This document shows positions 10,636-24,744 of a stretch of 64,000 bases of DNA, piece by piece. The position numbers were made by a program, and so were the translations under genes. The notes under the pieces were generated by a model, which was not told where the DNA came from, ran no database searches, and worked only from the letters and a program-made list of their open reading frames with translations. Numbering within the stretch: position 1 is the first letter of the stretch; each line of letters opens with the position of its first letter. Source of the stretch: Larus michahellis (lineage: Eukaryota; Chordata; Aves; Charadriiformes; Laridae); the NCBI RefSeq assembly GCF_964199755.1, contig NC_133903.1, positions 8,227,001 to 8,291,000 on the forward strand, in the 5' to 3' direction.

Positions 10636-13600
10636 ATGGCCAGCACCGGGGAGCTGGAGCGGTGGCTCAGTGAGTGGGGCTGGGGGCTGCGGGTCGGGGA
10701 TGGCTTCGCTGCTGGCTCCTGCGCCGCTTCCAGCAGTGCCGGAGCCAGCGGCAAAGCCATCCTCGACCCCCAGCCCCCACTGGGTGGGCAGCGGAGCAGC
10801 TTCAGCTCCGTAGGGAAGGGTCCATCTCCTCCACGGAGCGCCTTCAGGGTCATGTTCATGGGTGCTGTCTTAACCTGCTGCATCTCTCCTGCTCCCCATC
10901 TCTCCTGTCCATCCTCGGCTCCAGTCCTGCCAGTGCTGTTTGTGAGCTGGAGTGGGCAGTAAATAGAGCCAAAAAAGACTTCTGCTCGACTCAGCCGTGC
11001 GGGCAGAGCTTTGGGATGGGCACTCACGCAGCCCTGTTGCAAAAGGCTAAACGGTGCCTGTGTTCCAGCACGGCAAGGGTTGCAGTCCGGTCCTGGGAGA
11101 GCTGCCTGTAAATGCTTTTCAACAGTTTCTTATGCTCTGTGCTAAAAGCAACATGGTGCTGTTGCTGCTTTCAACACCTCAGTTTATGCCTGACTTTGAC
11201 TCTCTCAGGACTGTGTTTTTAGGCAGATTTTAGTAACAGCTGTTTCCTGCTCCTCCTGCATCTTCCATTTCTGCCTTTTTTACAAAAAGTCCTAAAGCAG
11301 CTGGTAGCAGAGCGAGGTCTGAGCTGCTTCCTGCCTTGTGCTGCTCACTTGCACGCCTCTTGCACTGAGGTTGTTTTTTCTTTCTTTCTTTCTTTTTCCC
11401 CCCGCCCTGTGTAAGATAAGGCCACTGACCCAAGTATCCCCGAGGAAAACTGGGAATGCATCCAGCGTTTCTGTGACCAGGTGAACGCCGACACAGAAGG
11501 GTAAGGCAGACAGACAGCTCTTTGTGTTCGCTCTGTGCTGGGTGTCTGGCTCTGAGCTTCTCTTATGGCTGTGGGGGGGAATGGGACCTGTAAGCCACGG
11601 TGTGGGGAGCCTGGAGAGACAGCACAGAGTGCTCGCTGGGCTCTGCTGCTCCTGAGAGTGCAAATAAGTTGCAAAGAGGTGTATGCGAACGTGGTGGAGG
11701 TTGATGCCTAGGAATGGGCTCTGACATCCATTGCTGGAACCCACGAGGCAGCAGGTCCTGCCTGCTGTGCCCTCACCACTTGGGAGACTGGCCATGGATA
11801 CCCGCTGTGGGGTTCTGCAGGGAAGCCCTGAGCAAGCTCAGCCTTGGCTTTTCCTTTCAGAGAGATGGGAGATCTCTGCTGGGACTTTCCTACCATCCAG
11901 CTGACAGTCTCAGCTCTGTGGGAAGGAGCAGGAACTAATTAAGCACATGACCTGTCAAAGCTTAGTGATCATTTCTTTCTTTAGGGCAGACCCCTGTGCA
12001 TTCAGAGCCGCGTAGCCTGGCACTGTCTCCCACAGCAGCGTGTGCGCACAGGATCAGTCAGCAGGCTGTCTCGGGCTGTGCATCAGAGCTCCTGCGACTG
12101 CAGAGAGCCAGCTCTCATGGCCCTTGGCCAGGGAGAACCCGCAGCCTCTCCCAGCAGGCTCCCTCCCAGAGGACAGCCTCTGGACACGGCTGGAGATCAG
12201 CACTGGGGTCACACAAGCTGCTTCAATTCATCTCTTGCCCCTTGTGCGTGTGTGCGTGCCCTAGGCCGGCACTCTGCCAGAGGAAGGGTCTCTGTCATGC
12301 AGCAGGTTGTGAATCTGGCAGTTGCTCTTCTCTGCAGGGCAAAATCAGCAGCTTCTTTTTTTTTTTTCTTGGGAACTTGTGCATTGTCTCACTTGCTTCT
12401 GCTACTCCCCAGCCCATCGCTTGCACCGAGACTGCTGGCACATAAAATACAGTCACCTCAGGAGATGGAAGCTCTCCATGCTCTCACAGTAAGTGCTTTC
12501 ATCCGCATGCAAAGAGAGGCAGCAGGAACTTGGAAACAGAGTTTGGGGGGTAGAGAGAACAGCTGTCTTTTCTTTTTCTCTTAGATGTCTCTCCCTTTTA
12601 ACTTTCCATTGCACAAGAAACACAGAAACTAGGGTATAACGGAGGGAGTAACTGCTGTTGTTCCTTCCCGTGTCGCTCTGCTGAGGTGTTTCAGTGGACT
12701 GCAGCTCTTGCTGTTTGACCCATGGTCCCACCACAGGACCAGGGGCCCAAAAGTTATTAGTGATAGGTAGAACAAAGCAGATGGTCTTAAACCTGCTGCT
12801 TAAGAAGGTTGGATGAAGGAAAATTACATGTTCTTGCTGTAAAACTTTCTCAGTATCTGGTGTTTGTGAATGCAGTGCCAGAAAGTTCTTAGATTTAGTA
12901 TTATACTGGCAATTTTTTTTAAAATTCCCTAAGACCTGTGTGTACAGTTTCTGTTTGGTACTGTTTTGTTTTCTGCAGGTGCTAGAGACCTGTGTGAATA
13001 ACTGCGGTGAAAGATTTCACCATGAAATAGCAAAATTCAGGTTTCTGAACGAGCTGATTAAAGTGCTTTCCCCAAAGGTAGGTGGTTGTGGTTACGCTGG
13101 ATATTGCAGGTGGGATGCACTGTTTGTTTCACGCCAGACATGAAGACTTAGAATTAATCACACACAGAAGTAGAGCAGAATTTGTTCTGTGCCCAAGCAT
13201 AAGACCTGAATGTGAATCCCAATAAAAGATGCAAGCCAAGGGCTCTTTTTGTGAAAAGCTTTTTCCTTGTGGTTTCTCGTAACTGTGCTGGGATAGTCAG
13301 GGACTCTAAAGGAGCTTGAAATTCTTCCTGTGGCCCTTTTGGCTCTCAATGGTTTACAGGACTTTGGTTGGGGAAGTGACAGAGGACAGAGATGCCAGGA
13401 GCTGCCTAGAGCCTCTCCCATGTTTTCTTATGCTCTATCCTTAAACACTTGTCCTCCAAGTGCTCTCCTCCTTGCTTTCTCCTGCCAAAGGTTAGCCTGG
13501 CTTTGGGCCCTGTTCAACGGGCAGGTTCAGCTTACGTATTGGCAGGGGGGGACTGGACTTGAGGAGCGTTGGTGCAGTCCTTGTGCAGCACTTGCTCCAC

Positions 13601-16600
13601 CGTCGCCTGGCGCTTGTGCATTCAGTTGTGCTGTAGCTAACGTGGAAGCTGCAGAGTCCCTTCCTGCCGCTCTGCTTCCCTGGCTCGCAATATATTCATT
13701 CAATATATTCAGTATATTCATTCCTGCTCCCTGCTGTGGAGCACTTTGCTTCTGAGTGCAATCGCTGCCTCCTGAGAAGAGAAGCAGCCGTCAGAAATGA
13801 GGAGTTTAGTTTGAGAAGCTAAGTGAGCTGCCAGTTCAGAGCAGGTCCCCTGGCAGTGCCTCTCACGATGAAAAATGGAGACCTGTTTTATCAGGGACTG
13901 CATGATCTTCATGCCTTACTCCTCTCCACATCAAATAGCAGGCCTGGGACTTTCTTAAATACCCTTCTCAGCAACTCAGCAATCGATTCCCCTTTTTAGC
14001 GGGTCCTGTGCACATTTACCACTTGTACAGGCTTCATTTTCCATTACATCACCTCGATGTCAGAGGTGCAAAAAGCTGATTTCGGAGAAACGTTTAACCG
14101 AACAAGAGAACCTCTTCTCTCAATCCCAGGTATGATAAAGGTATTTCAGTGAAACAACAAAGTTTAAAGAATATATCACCACAGAGAGTTTTGTCTGCTG
14201 TTTTGACAGAACAGCTATCATTTAGTGAATTTAAAATGCCTTGTGTTTTGTAGGTTTGTGTGTGGCTTTTGTCATTCTTCCTGTTAATGCATTCAAGTGA
14301 GTGCTCGTAGGCAATAATGAGAGAAATCAGAGAAAACATCCAGATGCTGAAAAAAGGCAACTTTCATTTCTCATTTTGTTCAGGCTAGTGGTGCTATTTG
14401 CATTGCAGGCAGTTAAGGGAAGTATTTAAAGTCGAGCACAGAACTATTTTCACTAAAATAAAAGAGCCTACTTTTGGTTTCAGATTCAACTTCAGAGAAG
14501 TTTTGAAATGGTTTCATTTTGATTGTCATATAATATTTATGTAATTATCATATGCTTAATAGCATTGCTTGTATTTACAGCCACAGCTATACACGCTCAG
14601 CTATACACACTATTTCCTATACCACAAGATACAGTTGATAACACTGTGAATAAAGTGTTAGGAATCCATTTGCTACTTGGGCTCTGCACACAAACAGCTT
14701 GGGGCTAGACCCATATGCCATATCTGGCACTAATTCTTTGGTTGTAAACTTTTTTGTCTCACTTTACTTTCTTGTTTTCTTTTCTTTTCAGTACTATGGA
14801 ACCTGGTCTTCAGAAAAAGTCAAGTCAAGAGTCACAGAAGTAATATTCAGTTGGACAGTCTGGTTTCCTCAGGAAGTTAAAATCCGGGATGCTTATCAGA
14901 TGCTGAAGAAACAAGGTTTAGTTCTGTTATTTCAGTTTCCTTTTTAGCCTTCAAGTCACATTGTTTCAGACCACAGATATCTGTCCTCTTCACTTTGTGA
15001 CTCAGCTTTTTTCATAAAACATTGTGTGTCAGGATAAAAGGACAAAGGCCACGCTTAGAAGACTGTTTGGGTGCTTAAGGATGCGTGTAACTGTTTAAAA
15101 GAGATTTACTAAACAGTGTTACTGAGTCAAAGATCAGGCTAGCCTTTGTGGCCTCTATTCACACAGTGCTCGCCACTGTGGTGCAGGGAAGAGGTACAGG
15201 ACAAACTCAGAGTGAGCTTTGCTCTGGAGTACTCTCCCAGGATTATAAGGGATGGGTTCAGAGAGATCCTGAGCTGGACTTTTCATCCATTCCATCATAT
15301 TTAATAATCATTGCTGGTATTGCCATCCAGAAATTTTTCTAATCCCATCTTGATATCCCAGGTAATAAGCTTCATAACTTAACAAAGAAAATGCCATAAC
15401 TTTTTGTGGAAGTTCAGGGGAATGAGGGAATTTGTTTAGTTTCCCCCCCCCAGGTTTGCTTTGTGCATCTTTGAGCAAGGCTTTGCAAACCTTCCCCCGA
15501 GTCCTGCTGTGGAAACCTTTCTCACCGTCACTGCCTTTCCTTCGTGACGTGGGCTGGGGTGCTGAGCAGGGCTGCAGGGGTGCTGGGCGCCCTCCTGACG
15601 GGCAGCTCTCGGGTTCCGCCGCCCATCCAACGCCTGTGCGGTCAGCTGCTGCTGCTGCAAGTGCTGGCCGGAGAGGCACGAGGGGAGACGTCCATAAAAT
15701 CACTGCTCACGTTAAGGGCTCCTTTGGCATTCAGTTGTGTGTGTTTTGTGCTCTACGTTTCACGGCTGTACTGGTTGTTGCAATCCTGTGCGCCCGGAGG
15801 TCAATACTGGTGTGCTCCCGGTGCTCTTGCTATGGGCGGATTTTAGCGATTCACCCAGAGGGAGCTCAGCACATCCAAATTTTATTTTCTGCTCTGAAAA
15901 TCTCATTTGGCCTGTGCTTAATTCAAGAGAAAAAAGGAAGTCTTTTGTCTCGGGGTGTGCTAAGGCAACTCCTTGCTTCCCATCTCATCCTGTAAAGTTC
16001 TGGGGAGGAGTGAAGGAACTAGGTGCAAAATGCAATGTACTGTTGAGGATTGGTGTTTTAACAGCTCAGGCATCACTGAACAAATACTATTACTCATTCC
16101 AGGGATTGTAAAAGAAGACCCCAAAGTGCCAGAAGACAAAATTTTACCTCCCCCTTCCCCGAGACCTCAGAATTCTATTTTTGACACAGATGAAGAGAAA
16201 TCCAAGGTAAACCTTACGGTTTTCATGCCTATCCCCCTTCTGATTCGTATTGATGAGAAAACAGGCTCAGTCATATTGTGGAGGCTTTTGCTGTTTCAGG
16301 CAGAATATCTTCAGAGAATTCTTTGATGCTTTGTCAGAAATTTTTGCATAGTAAAAACTGAAACTCTTTTACAGAAAAACATCAGTTTCTATTAAACTTT
16401 CAGAGGGAGGGTTTTCCCAGGTCTTACAGAAGTTCTGCAGAGCCAGAGAGTTCCTGTTGCCAAACAGTGTGTGCAGGCAGCTGTGCGAAGCAGCAGTGTA
16501 ATCTGGATTAAATTATGGGACGTGAGCCCACGTATTTCCAGGTTCATAGAAACCACTACGACAGCGGGCGTCTCTCAATATCTGCCCTCCTGTGACGTGT

Positions 16601-19600
16601 GCCTGTAGTATAGTGCCCAGAGACTGCTGCTCACTGCTGTCCAATGCTCTCCCCTCTCACAGCTCTTAGCAAGGCTTTTAAAGAGCAACCACTCTGAAGA
16701 CCTGCAGGCTGCCAATCGTCTGATCAAGAGCATGATTAAAGAGGTAGGCAGCTCCTTGGGTCAGGAGCTGTGTTTGCAGCCAGGGAGGGTGGGAAGGGAC
16801 CTGGCAATTCAGTTTTTGACAGTGGGTCCTCTATACCTCATCTCCATAATGCTGCCCCAGGGGAGGGACGATTTTCAGTATTTGCTATTCTGAATTTAGA
16901 GTGTGGGATTGTTTGGGTTTTTTTCCCCTAAAATATGCCATTGCCAGGAGGAGGGAATATTTATACCCAGGAGCCTGTGTGGCAGGACACTTCCACGCTA
17001 GTGGAATCCTGGCAGTAGTACTGCGTTAGTGATCGAAAATTTCCAAAAAGAAACTCAGTTCCCAGTTGGGAAAAAGACACATCTGTACAGAAGTGCTTCT
17101 TTTCTGCACACAGTGTGTGTGCGTGTGTCTGTTCTCATTTCCCATCTGAAAAGGCACTCCAATTCTCTGCATAAATAGGAGATTAGGTGTAGCTTAACAA
17201 AATCCCTGCCGTCATTTTGAGAGTGTCCTTCTATATGGTAGAAGCCACCAACTCCCAACTCTGATTTTGAAGTCTTAGTCGTGTCTGTGATGAAATGAAT
17301 TCTTATGCACCAGCACCCTGGCCAGGATGCCCCGAGAAGGGCAGGAGGTTTCCATCTTCACCCTTGACAGGGAGGTGTGGTGCAGCACTGATCCTGGGGC
17401 TGCTGGGGGGTGAGTCCTTGAGCCTCCTCTACCTGCAATAAGACGTTAATAGGAAGCAACTCCCCAACAAGTGTGATCCAGAGTGACCCAGCCGAGCATG
17501 TGCACTGGCTGTATTAGCCCCATCATCATCTACTTTTATTTAATTTTCCATCAAAGGAACAAGAAAAGTCAGCTAAGGTGTCCAGAAGAGTGAATACCAT
17601 CACTGAGGTTTCTGAGAATGTTAAACATATGGATGAATTACTGGAAAACTACAAGAGGCAAGAATTATCCAAATCTGACCACGAGACCCTACAGGTACAT
17701 GCTCTTTTTCCTGCGTAAGAGGTTCTTTTGACTGGCTATGGCTGGGAGGGCCCACGGCAACAGGATTCAAAGGGCAGCACGGTGCACTCGGCTTCTGCCG
17801 GGGAAAGAGCATTACCATGGCTGAAATAGCTTCTAACGTATTTGATAAATAACAGCCCCTCCCATCAGCGTGGGGGAAGTTGGAATGGAACCATCTCCTG
17901 CGGTACCTGTTTGAGTTTCTGTCCAGTTTAGCTGGTCTTCTTCTGGTATCTTATGGGGAAATGGTTCTTCCTCCAGTAGTGGTGTAACACACAGGAATCC
18001 CCTTTAGCCTGGGCGGGGTGTGGTGAGATCTGACCAGAGAAGCTCAAAGCTGTGGGTTCTTCAGCTTGTGCTACGGTTTCTGTGATTCCCGTTTTTCTAC
18101 ACAGAGTTCCCTGATCTGCTGCTGCTGCTGCTCGTAACTGTCAGTGAATTAAGGAAATGTTTGATAGGGCTGTCAGAATAGCTTTACGGCCTCCAAATAC
18201 CTGAAACTCCACTAGGATGCCTGCCAGACTTTGTACGTGAGAACTTCTCCTGTGGCTATGTGTGATGACAGAGTTTGGAGTTAGGTCCTTTGGAAGGGCT
18301 GGTGCTGTAGATGGAAGAGGCTCTACTTTCAGACTGAAAAAATGTCTGCCTCCATGCATCTTCACTTCCTAAAACTCCAAGAAGAGAGTCATAAGCAGGT
18401 TTGCATTTTCTGAGGGTAGATGCAACTAATGGTTTTAATACTTCCCTCTGATTACTGTGATCGATCAGTTTACTCCTGGATACTTTTGAGTAATTTTACA
18501 CTGATCTATCCTACACCTGTGTGCATAGAGAGGATGTGACTGCTGAGGAGATACCAGCAAAGCCTCCTTTTTCCGGTGGCTGTACTTCCAGGCTACCGTG
18601 GGTTTTTAAGAGTGCAGTAACCTGTAGCATTGATACCCTTTGTCTGGACCTGGGCAGAAAGTGCATCTTCTAGAGGTAGTATCACTTACAGGTGGTCACA
18701 GGGATGGAGAAGTGTGAAAGTGTCTGGGACCTCCTGAGCAATGACGTGAAACATTTCCTTCCACAGACTCTGTTTCAACGCTGTGAGAAGCTCAGGCCAC
18801 TGCTCTTTCGCCTTGCCAGTGAGACAGTTGATGACGATGAGGCTCTAGGTAAGAGCCAAGACTGTCCTTGGATTTTTTGGGGGGTTAAGTTTATCTACCT
18901 TTCCTTTGACAAGTGGGGTGTTCCCTTCCACTGATTCCCACAGTGGAATGCTCAGGCACATGCTACCCTGCTGGTAAAGCTTTCCACTTTCACCTCTAAA
19001 CCGTGCCCATGGGAATTGGCAGTCTCCTCACAGTCCTCTCCAAGGAAGCTATCAATTTTCACTTGGAGCCCCAAATTAAACAGTGAACCCTGTTTCTTTC
19101 AGCCAAGGTGGTTTTCAGAGTTTGAGGAGTTCTGGTGTTCACAGAAGTGAAGGCTTTTGAGGTCTTTTCTCTACAGACCTGTCTATAAACACAGAAGGGA
19201 GAATACTTTTTTAATTTTGTAAGTATCATATTGAGGAGGGTCATATGAGCAGAATTTTTGAATTCCACAGTTGTGAAATTTAGCCCTTCCCACAAGATTG
19301 TGTTTCAGTCTTGTCCATATGCCTTGAAAACCTGACTGAAGTGATGCCTCGCTGAAAAGACATCTTAAACAGCAACCGTAAAAGCTCACCTCTGCCTCAA
19401 ACATTTCATTCATATCCATGAAAGCCAGGGTTCTTCAGCTGGGGAGTGCTGGATTAGAGACTCAAGTACACTCATAAAACTTGTGGAGAACAGCAAAGTG
19501 CATAACAGATGGCAGGAACTGTAAGTACCTTAGAGATAGGATCAGATTTCAAAGTGATCTTGATAAATGACAGAGAGGCCTGAAATCAGCAGATGTATGT

Positions 19601-22600
19601 GCAAAATGCTGCACTTCAGAAAATGGAATGAAAAAGTAGGCAGGATCTTAAGGCAGATTGCCCCACTAGACTTTGCTCCAGGCAAGTCCTTAGCTGCACA
19701 GTACCTTTCTTATGAGCAGTTTGGAGAGTGCTGTGGAACTGACCACTGTGTTAGAACGTTAATGGTTTTGTTTCTTCTCTTGTTTTCCAGCTGAGATACT
19801 GCAGGCCAATGACAAGCTCACACAGGCGCTCGGACAGTACAGGCAGGTTGTAGCAAGCCATGAAAATGGTGGTGGAGGAAGTTCAGCCACCAACTCTGCT
19901 GATGCACCAGGTAAAGAGCATCCTGCAGCGTTCCATGACAGCTCTGCTCCTGCATGTCATGTATGAGTGAAGTTTGGAAGGGAAGCGCTTCTTGGAGAAT
20001 AAATGTGAAGAATACATAATACAGGAAAACTACTATGTAACCATCATTTTCTTTTACATATGGTTGATAGAAAATATTCCTCAAGTTCTTCACCTGTGAG
20101 TCCTTTTGAGCATGCCTGTACCCATAAATATGCTGTTCCTTTCAGGAGGTTTCTCTTTAACTCTTTCTGCTATCTCCAAAGCATGCCGGCCAGCCCCAAG
20201 ACGCATGAAGAGCTATACACTGATTGACTTCTCTGAACTGGAGGCGACGTCCCAGTCCCCTACAGACCAATTTGCAGACATAACCACCACCTCCCGCCAC
20301 GGCAGCACAACCTCTACCTGTCTGCTCGATGAGGAGTTCAAGTCATTAGGTTTGTATGTGCAGTTCAGTACAGTGTTACCCTTGTTACTAGGATTCGTGG
20401 TGTTTAATAAAAATAGGAGAACTTGAATTTAATGTTGGTCCTAAGAGAAAGCAGACCCTTTCAGCCAGTGTCATAAGATTTGAAGAATGTAGTTTCTTTA
20501 ATGGTGTTAGACTGTAGTCAAACGGCTGTTAGACAACAAAGGAAGAATCTATGGAAAACTCTTGTTTTCTGTAATTGATCGGTGGCATTCTGGCATCTTT
20601 CGTAGGTCTCAGCAACTCTCCTGTTGAACAGAAACCACCACCTGATTTTGGCTTAGCAGAGGTGAGTGATCCTCAGGTATGTTAGTCCGTACAGTACAAA
20701 GGAAAAAAATCAGACAGGATTCTTGATCTCTTAGCTTTCTCTGGCAGCCTTTTTTTAATGCCACTCTGTTCTGAAGGGAAACTGGAATCCTCCTGCTCTG
20801 CAATGAATTTCTCAGTTGCAGTTTGCAACCAGATTACTCATATTATTATTATTTCTACTTTAATTAGTGTTATTAAAAAGTGTGATTCTTTTCAGTGGAA
20901 CAGGTCTCATTTTTGCTGATGTTATATAGCATGAACCAGAAGTGCCTTATTTTTCAGACTGCTGTACACAATGGATATGGTGAAATCGTAAGTGCTGTTC
21001 AAACGCTGGGACTGCAGGAGAGCTGGGAAGACAGCTCTTCAGAGAAGAATGAATTTCAGGGCCTGGGCGATCAGCTCTCTCCACCATCCAGGAGCAAGAC
21101 GTTATCCTTGTAAGCAAACTCTGCATAATACAGTCTGACTTTGGAGACGAGGAATACTGTTTTACAGCAGTGAGGTTTAGGAAAGCCTTTCAGCTACAAC
21201 TGGTTAGTGATGGCAAGCTATCCATCCGCGCATTGGCTCTTAAGCAGCAGTTATGCACCTATTAATTGCACTTTGTGTAATTGCACGCTAGGACCTTCCA
21301 AGGGTCAGAAACTTGGAGAGACAAATCCTGTGGCTTAGTAACAAGGCGTTCTTGAGCTAAAGGAACAAAAACCTTACAGTCAGGTCTTTTTATAATAACC
21401 CGTGACTCAAAAAACACTTTCCCTGGCTTTCTTCAGTCTGTGACAAAGTAGTTTCCAGGCATTCAGTGTAAGCCCAATAGTTCATGAACCAAATTAACTA
21501 TCCACAGAGCGGGTGGATGCTTATCCAGTCTGACATAATATGGGCCAAGAAATTTTACTGGATATTCACAGCTTCTTGCATTGTCTTTGAGCTAGAACAT
21601 ATTTTAAACTCACTGACTAGATCTCCAGAGAGTCTGTGCATAGGGAGAGCAGACTTCCAAAGCCCCTGAACAGTTTCGCATTAGTAACAGAAATGTCTGC
21701 CTTAATCAGTGTTGAAACAGCAGCTTCTTCCATATAAAATAGAGACAGTTGTCAAATTTCTCAAGAACTCAGAGTGTAAGCTTGTACTTTCTGTATACCT
21801 AAAAGTGATGAGAGATTGGGAACACAAAATGGACACAGGAGATGGTATATACCATGTAATCTCTCCAGTTAATATAAGCTTTCTACATGCTTTTCTTTCC
21901 AGGGATTTATCACCAATGAAATTGCCCTTTCCAGATCTTCCAAATAGCTCAATGGCAGATACGTCATTCTCCAGCCTAGGCTACGAGCTAAAGCCTGCTG
22001 CCTCTTTGCATCCAGCTTCTCATGATGCTTCTCTAGAAAACCTTTTTGTCCCTTTAATTTCAATCACACCAAGTAAGTGCAATGGTTTCTGTGCCCCAGC
22101 TCTGCTTACTAGAGGCTTACTAGAGCTCTTCTGTGATTTTTGCAGAGGAGCAAGCCAAAGCAGCTTCATGCTGTGTGGGCTGGCTGGAGAAAACTAATGT
22201 CTGTTCTATGAAGGACTTGATGTTTCTGAGAATTTGAGCAAGCGCTAGGGATTGTATCATGGTCTTAGCACCTTTAATCAAGCTTCAAGCAGTTCTTTTC
22301 CAGAGGCTTAAAAGATAATTATGTGTGGGAGTTGTCCCGCTTGCTAAAGCAGAGCTGTTTTTTCCACCTCTGCTTTTCGATTTAACACCGCATGGCCTGG
22401 CCCTGCAACCACTTGATGGAGTGTTTCCCTGCATGCGTGGTACCCCAGTGTCTCTGAGCAGGGCATGTCCTGTTAAGAGGACTGCGGAGCCTTGGCCATC
22501 GCTACTTTTGGAAGAGGATGGGTGCAAAGACATTCTGACCTGATTGTCTTGACTTCAATCTCTCAAGTAAAGGATTTACCAGATTTTGGAAGGGCTGGAT

Positions 22601-24423
22601 GGTGATAGCCAGGTGTGGATTTACCAGTCAATGGTGATAAGAGCTAATTCTTGTATGTGCTGAAGAGTTATGTTTTACTTTTCCCATCATATCTGTATGG
22701 GATTCATACCTGACATCTCTAGCTGACTCTTAAAACCTGAGCTGCTAGTCTCCCCATCTCTAGACATTGAGGTTCCTTTATTTGCCTTAGAGGCAAAATG
22801 TAACTCACAGGCAGGTGCTGTATGCTGCTTGGTCTGTGCGTTTCTTGGAGGAAGTAAAAGTTTGCATGAATGTTTCCTTTTAGCTGTTCCTTATCCTGTC
22901 TTTGCTGTTCTGCCCTCAGAAGGGAGGGGAATCCATTCTTTGTATCTGATTCTTCTTTTGTCTCTGGCAGGCAGTATCTGTCCACTTACTGTGTACGATA
23001 AGAATGGTTTCAAGGCTATGCTCCACTTCTCCAGAGACCCTGCTCCTGGCCGACCAGATGTGCTGGTGATGGTTCTTTCCATGCTGAGCACATCAGCTCA
23101 ACCAATTAAGGACATAGCATTCCAGGCTGCAGTTCCAAAGGTGAGAAACCTATGACAAGTAGCGGAGAGTGGGACTACTCAGAAATGTCCTGAGGAGAAG
23201 GTTTGCCATTTCTTGCTTAGGATTTGCCTTGCTCAGTGGAAATTGCATGGCCTCCTTTCTCTGAATGGTGAACTTGTATGGTGATGCCCTGGTGCCTGAT
23301 TTACAGAGTATATCCCTGGCCTTGAGACAAGAAGGCAGGGCTCCAGACATGCTGCTTTAGCCTCCTGGGTAAGGCACTTGTTCTGCCTGCATATGTGCAG
23401 CATAGAATTATCTATTTAGGAATATCTGCCTTTAGATGCAGGTTGTGGAAAGGCATGCTTTTTATTAAATGACAAAATCTGGCTGATGTGTCTTTAACCA
23501 GCTCTGTGGCTTTGTAATACTCCCAGTCTTTTTTCAGTGTGGATCAAAAAGCGTTCCTTTTGTTTTCTCTTTCAGACCATGAAAATAAAGTTACAGCCAG
23601 CATCCAGTTCTCAGCTGCCTGCCTTCAGCCCTTTCCTCCCCCCTGCGGTGGTATCGCAGGTCCTGCTCCTTGCCAATCCGCACAAGGTATGTGCGGTGAT
23701 TGAGTCTGCTGGTGGAGTGCTCTGAATGTCACTGTAGTGGGTCAGGTATTTGTATGAAAGGTAGGGAGATGCAGGAGAGAGACAGAGCAGTCTGGGCTAT
23801 GCTGGGAAGACATTTTTCCCACTGAAACAGCTTTTCAGAGATATAATCTGAAGGATCAAATGGGCAGTTGCTGCGGGGGCTTGCACAGTTCTACTTCAGT
23901 CTGCCTGCATAGGTGGCTCCTGGTAGACACTGTGCAGATGCTTGCAACTGATGGAACACGAGGCCACCCAAGGCACAAGCAATGGGTGGCAGTTCTGTTG
24001 CACTGATGAATAATCATGAGACCAATGACTGTTGTAAGGAATCCTCTGTCTCTGAGAAGGTTGGCCAGACCTGGATTGCCAGTCATGCCCTTGGGTTGCT
24101 TGCACAGGTCTCCCAGGGGGTTCCAGTCACTCCTTATATATATTTTAGGAAGATCTAGGTCTTGTTCTGTGCAAAGCTTCGCATGCCTGAAGTGTTACTC
24201 TTCCCTTTCAGAGGGTGTTTCACTGCAGGAAGGCTGTGAGGGGCGAGGCTGAAGGGGGCCCAGGAATCTGCCAACCATGACGTGCTCCTCTCTCTGTTCC
24301 TTTCTCTCATAGGATCCCATCCGTCTGAGATACAAACTAGCGTTCACGCAAGGTGTGCAGCCCTTCAGTGAGGTGGGAGAGGTGACTGGCTTCCCAGAAG
24401 CAGAGCTCTGGGGCAGGAGCTGA
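10636..24423 (+). CDS. GGA2: GGA2, Golgi-localized gamma-ear ARF-binding clathrin adaptor
   Basis: Seventeen coding exons: 10636-10669, 11416-11500, 12413-12488, 12979-13077, 14792-14915, 16103-16206, 16663-16743, 17557-17694, 18767-18848, 19791-19910, 20146-20349, 20606-20661, 20958-21109, 21903-22072, 22971-23140, 23576-23686 and 24313-24423. The total is 1,917 nt, 638 residues. GGA proteins sort mannose-6-phosphate receptors from trans-Golgi to endosomes. Domains: VHS (about 8-150, e.g. RFLNELIKVLSPK and FSWTVWFPQEVKIRDAYQML), GAT (about 165-300, LLKSNHSEDLQAANRLIK, RCEKLRPLLFRLAS), a Ser/Pro-rich hinge (about 300-510) and the gamma-ear GAE domain (about 510-638). The ATG is the first Met in the open frame. 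The N-terminus is about 26 residues shorter than human. The exon 11 acceptor is ambiguous: 20146, 20182 and 20194 are all in frame. I chose 20146 for its pyrimidine tract. Exons 5 and 11 use weak GTTT donors. No CR1 was found except an old fragment near 19500-19640. Confidence 0.94.
11370..11406 (+). repeat. TTTC microsatellite / pyrimidine tract
   Basis: A short (TTTC)n run followed by a C-run, just upstream of GGA2 exon 2 at 11416. It probably serves as that intron's polypyrimidine tract. Length polymorphism here would sit within about 10-45 nt of the acceptor. Confidence 0.6.
19500..19640 (+). mobile_element. Possible old CR1-like LINE remnant in GGA2 intron 9
   Basis: The stretch has wording typical of the 3' part of amniote CR1 ORF2: a block reading roughly 'aaagtgatcttgataaatg', then a 'tgcaaaatgctgcacttcag' block. 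It is degenerate and has no intact frame. A repeat-library search is needed to confirm it. Confidence 0.45.
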
Positions 24424-24738
24424 AGTTCAGCAGGGTTGGACATTGCCACGTTGCCTTAGCAGTGGATGGGGAGGGACTGTGTGCCAGCAACGCCAGCCTG
24501 GACTCTGTAATGGCTCCTTTCCTTGGGATCCGCCATCTCCTTCTTCCTTTTGGTTTCTGTGCAGGTGTCTGGCAGGAGGAGTGTAAGCTGGCTGCTTCTG
24601 CCACAGCCTTTTTCTGTAGCTGACCCTGCATTATAGGAGAGCCTTGCAGTCCGGGAGCCTTAATGCTTCTTCCCTACAAGTCTTTCCTGCTGCTTTCTGG
24701 GCCAATTTTCCCTCTACCCTGACACTTTTAATTTTTGA

Positions 24739-24744
24739 ATTAAA
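24739..24744 (+). terminator. Candidate GGA2 poly(A) signal (ATTAAA)
   Basis: ATTAAA occurs about 315 nt after the GGA2 TGA, followed by an A-rich run. The 24424-25427 interval otherwise holds the GGA2 3' UTR, some unremarkable sequence and the COG7 CpG island. Confidence 0.45.

Noticed and set aside
15432-15995. 187-codon plus-strand frame in GGA2 intron 5
   Set aside because: It lies between two exons that join in phase without it. It has no homology, and the opposite strand is also open.
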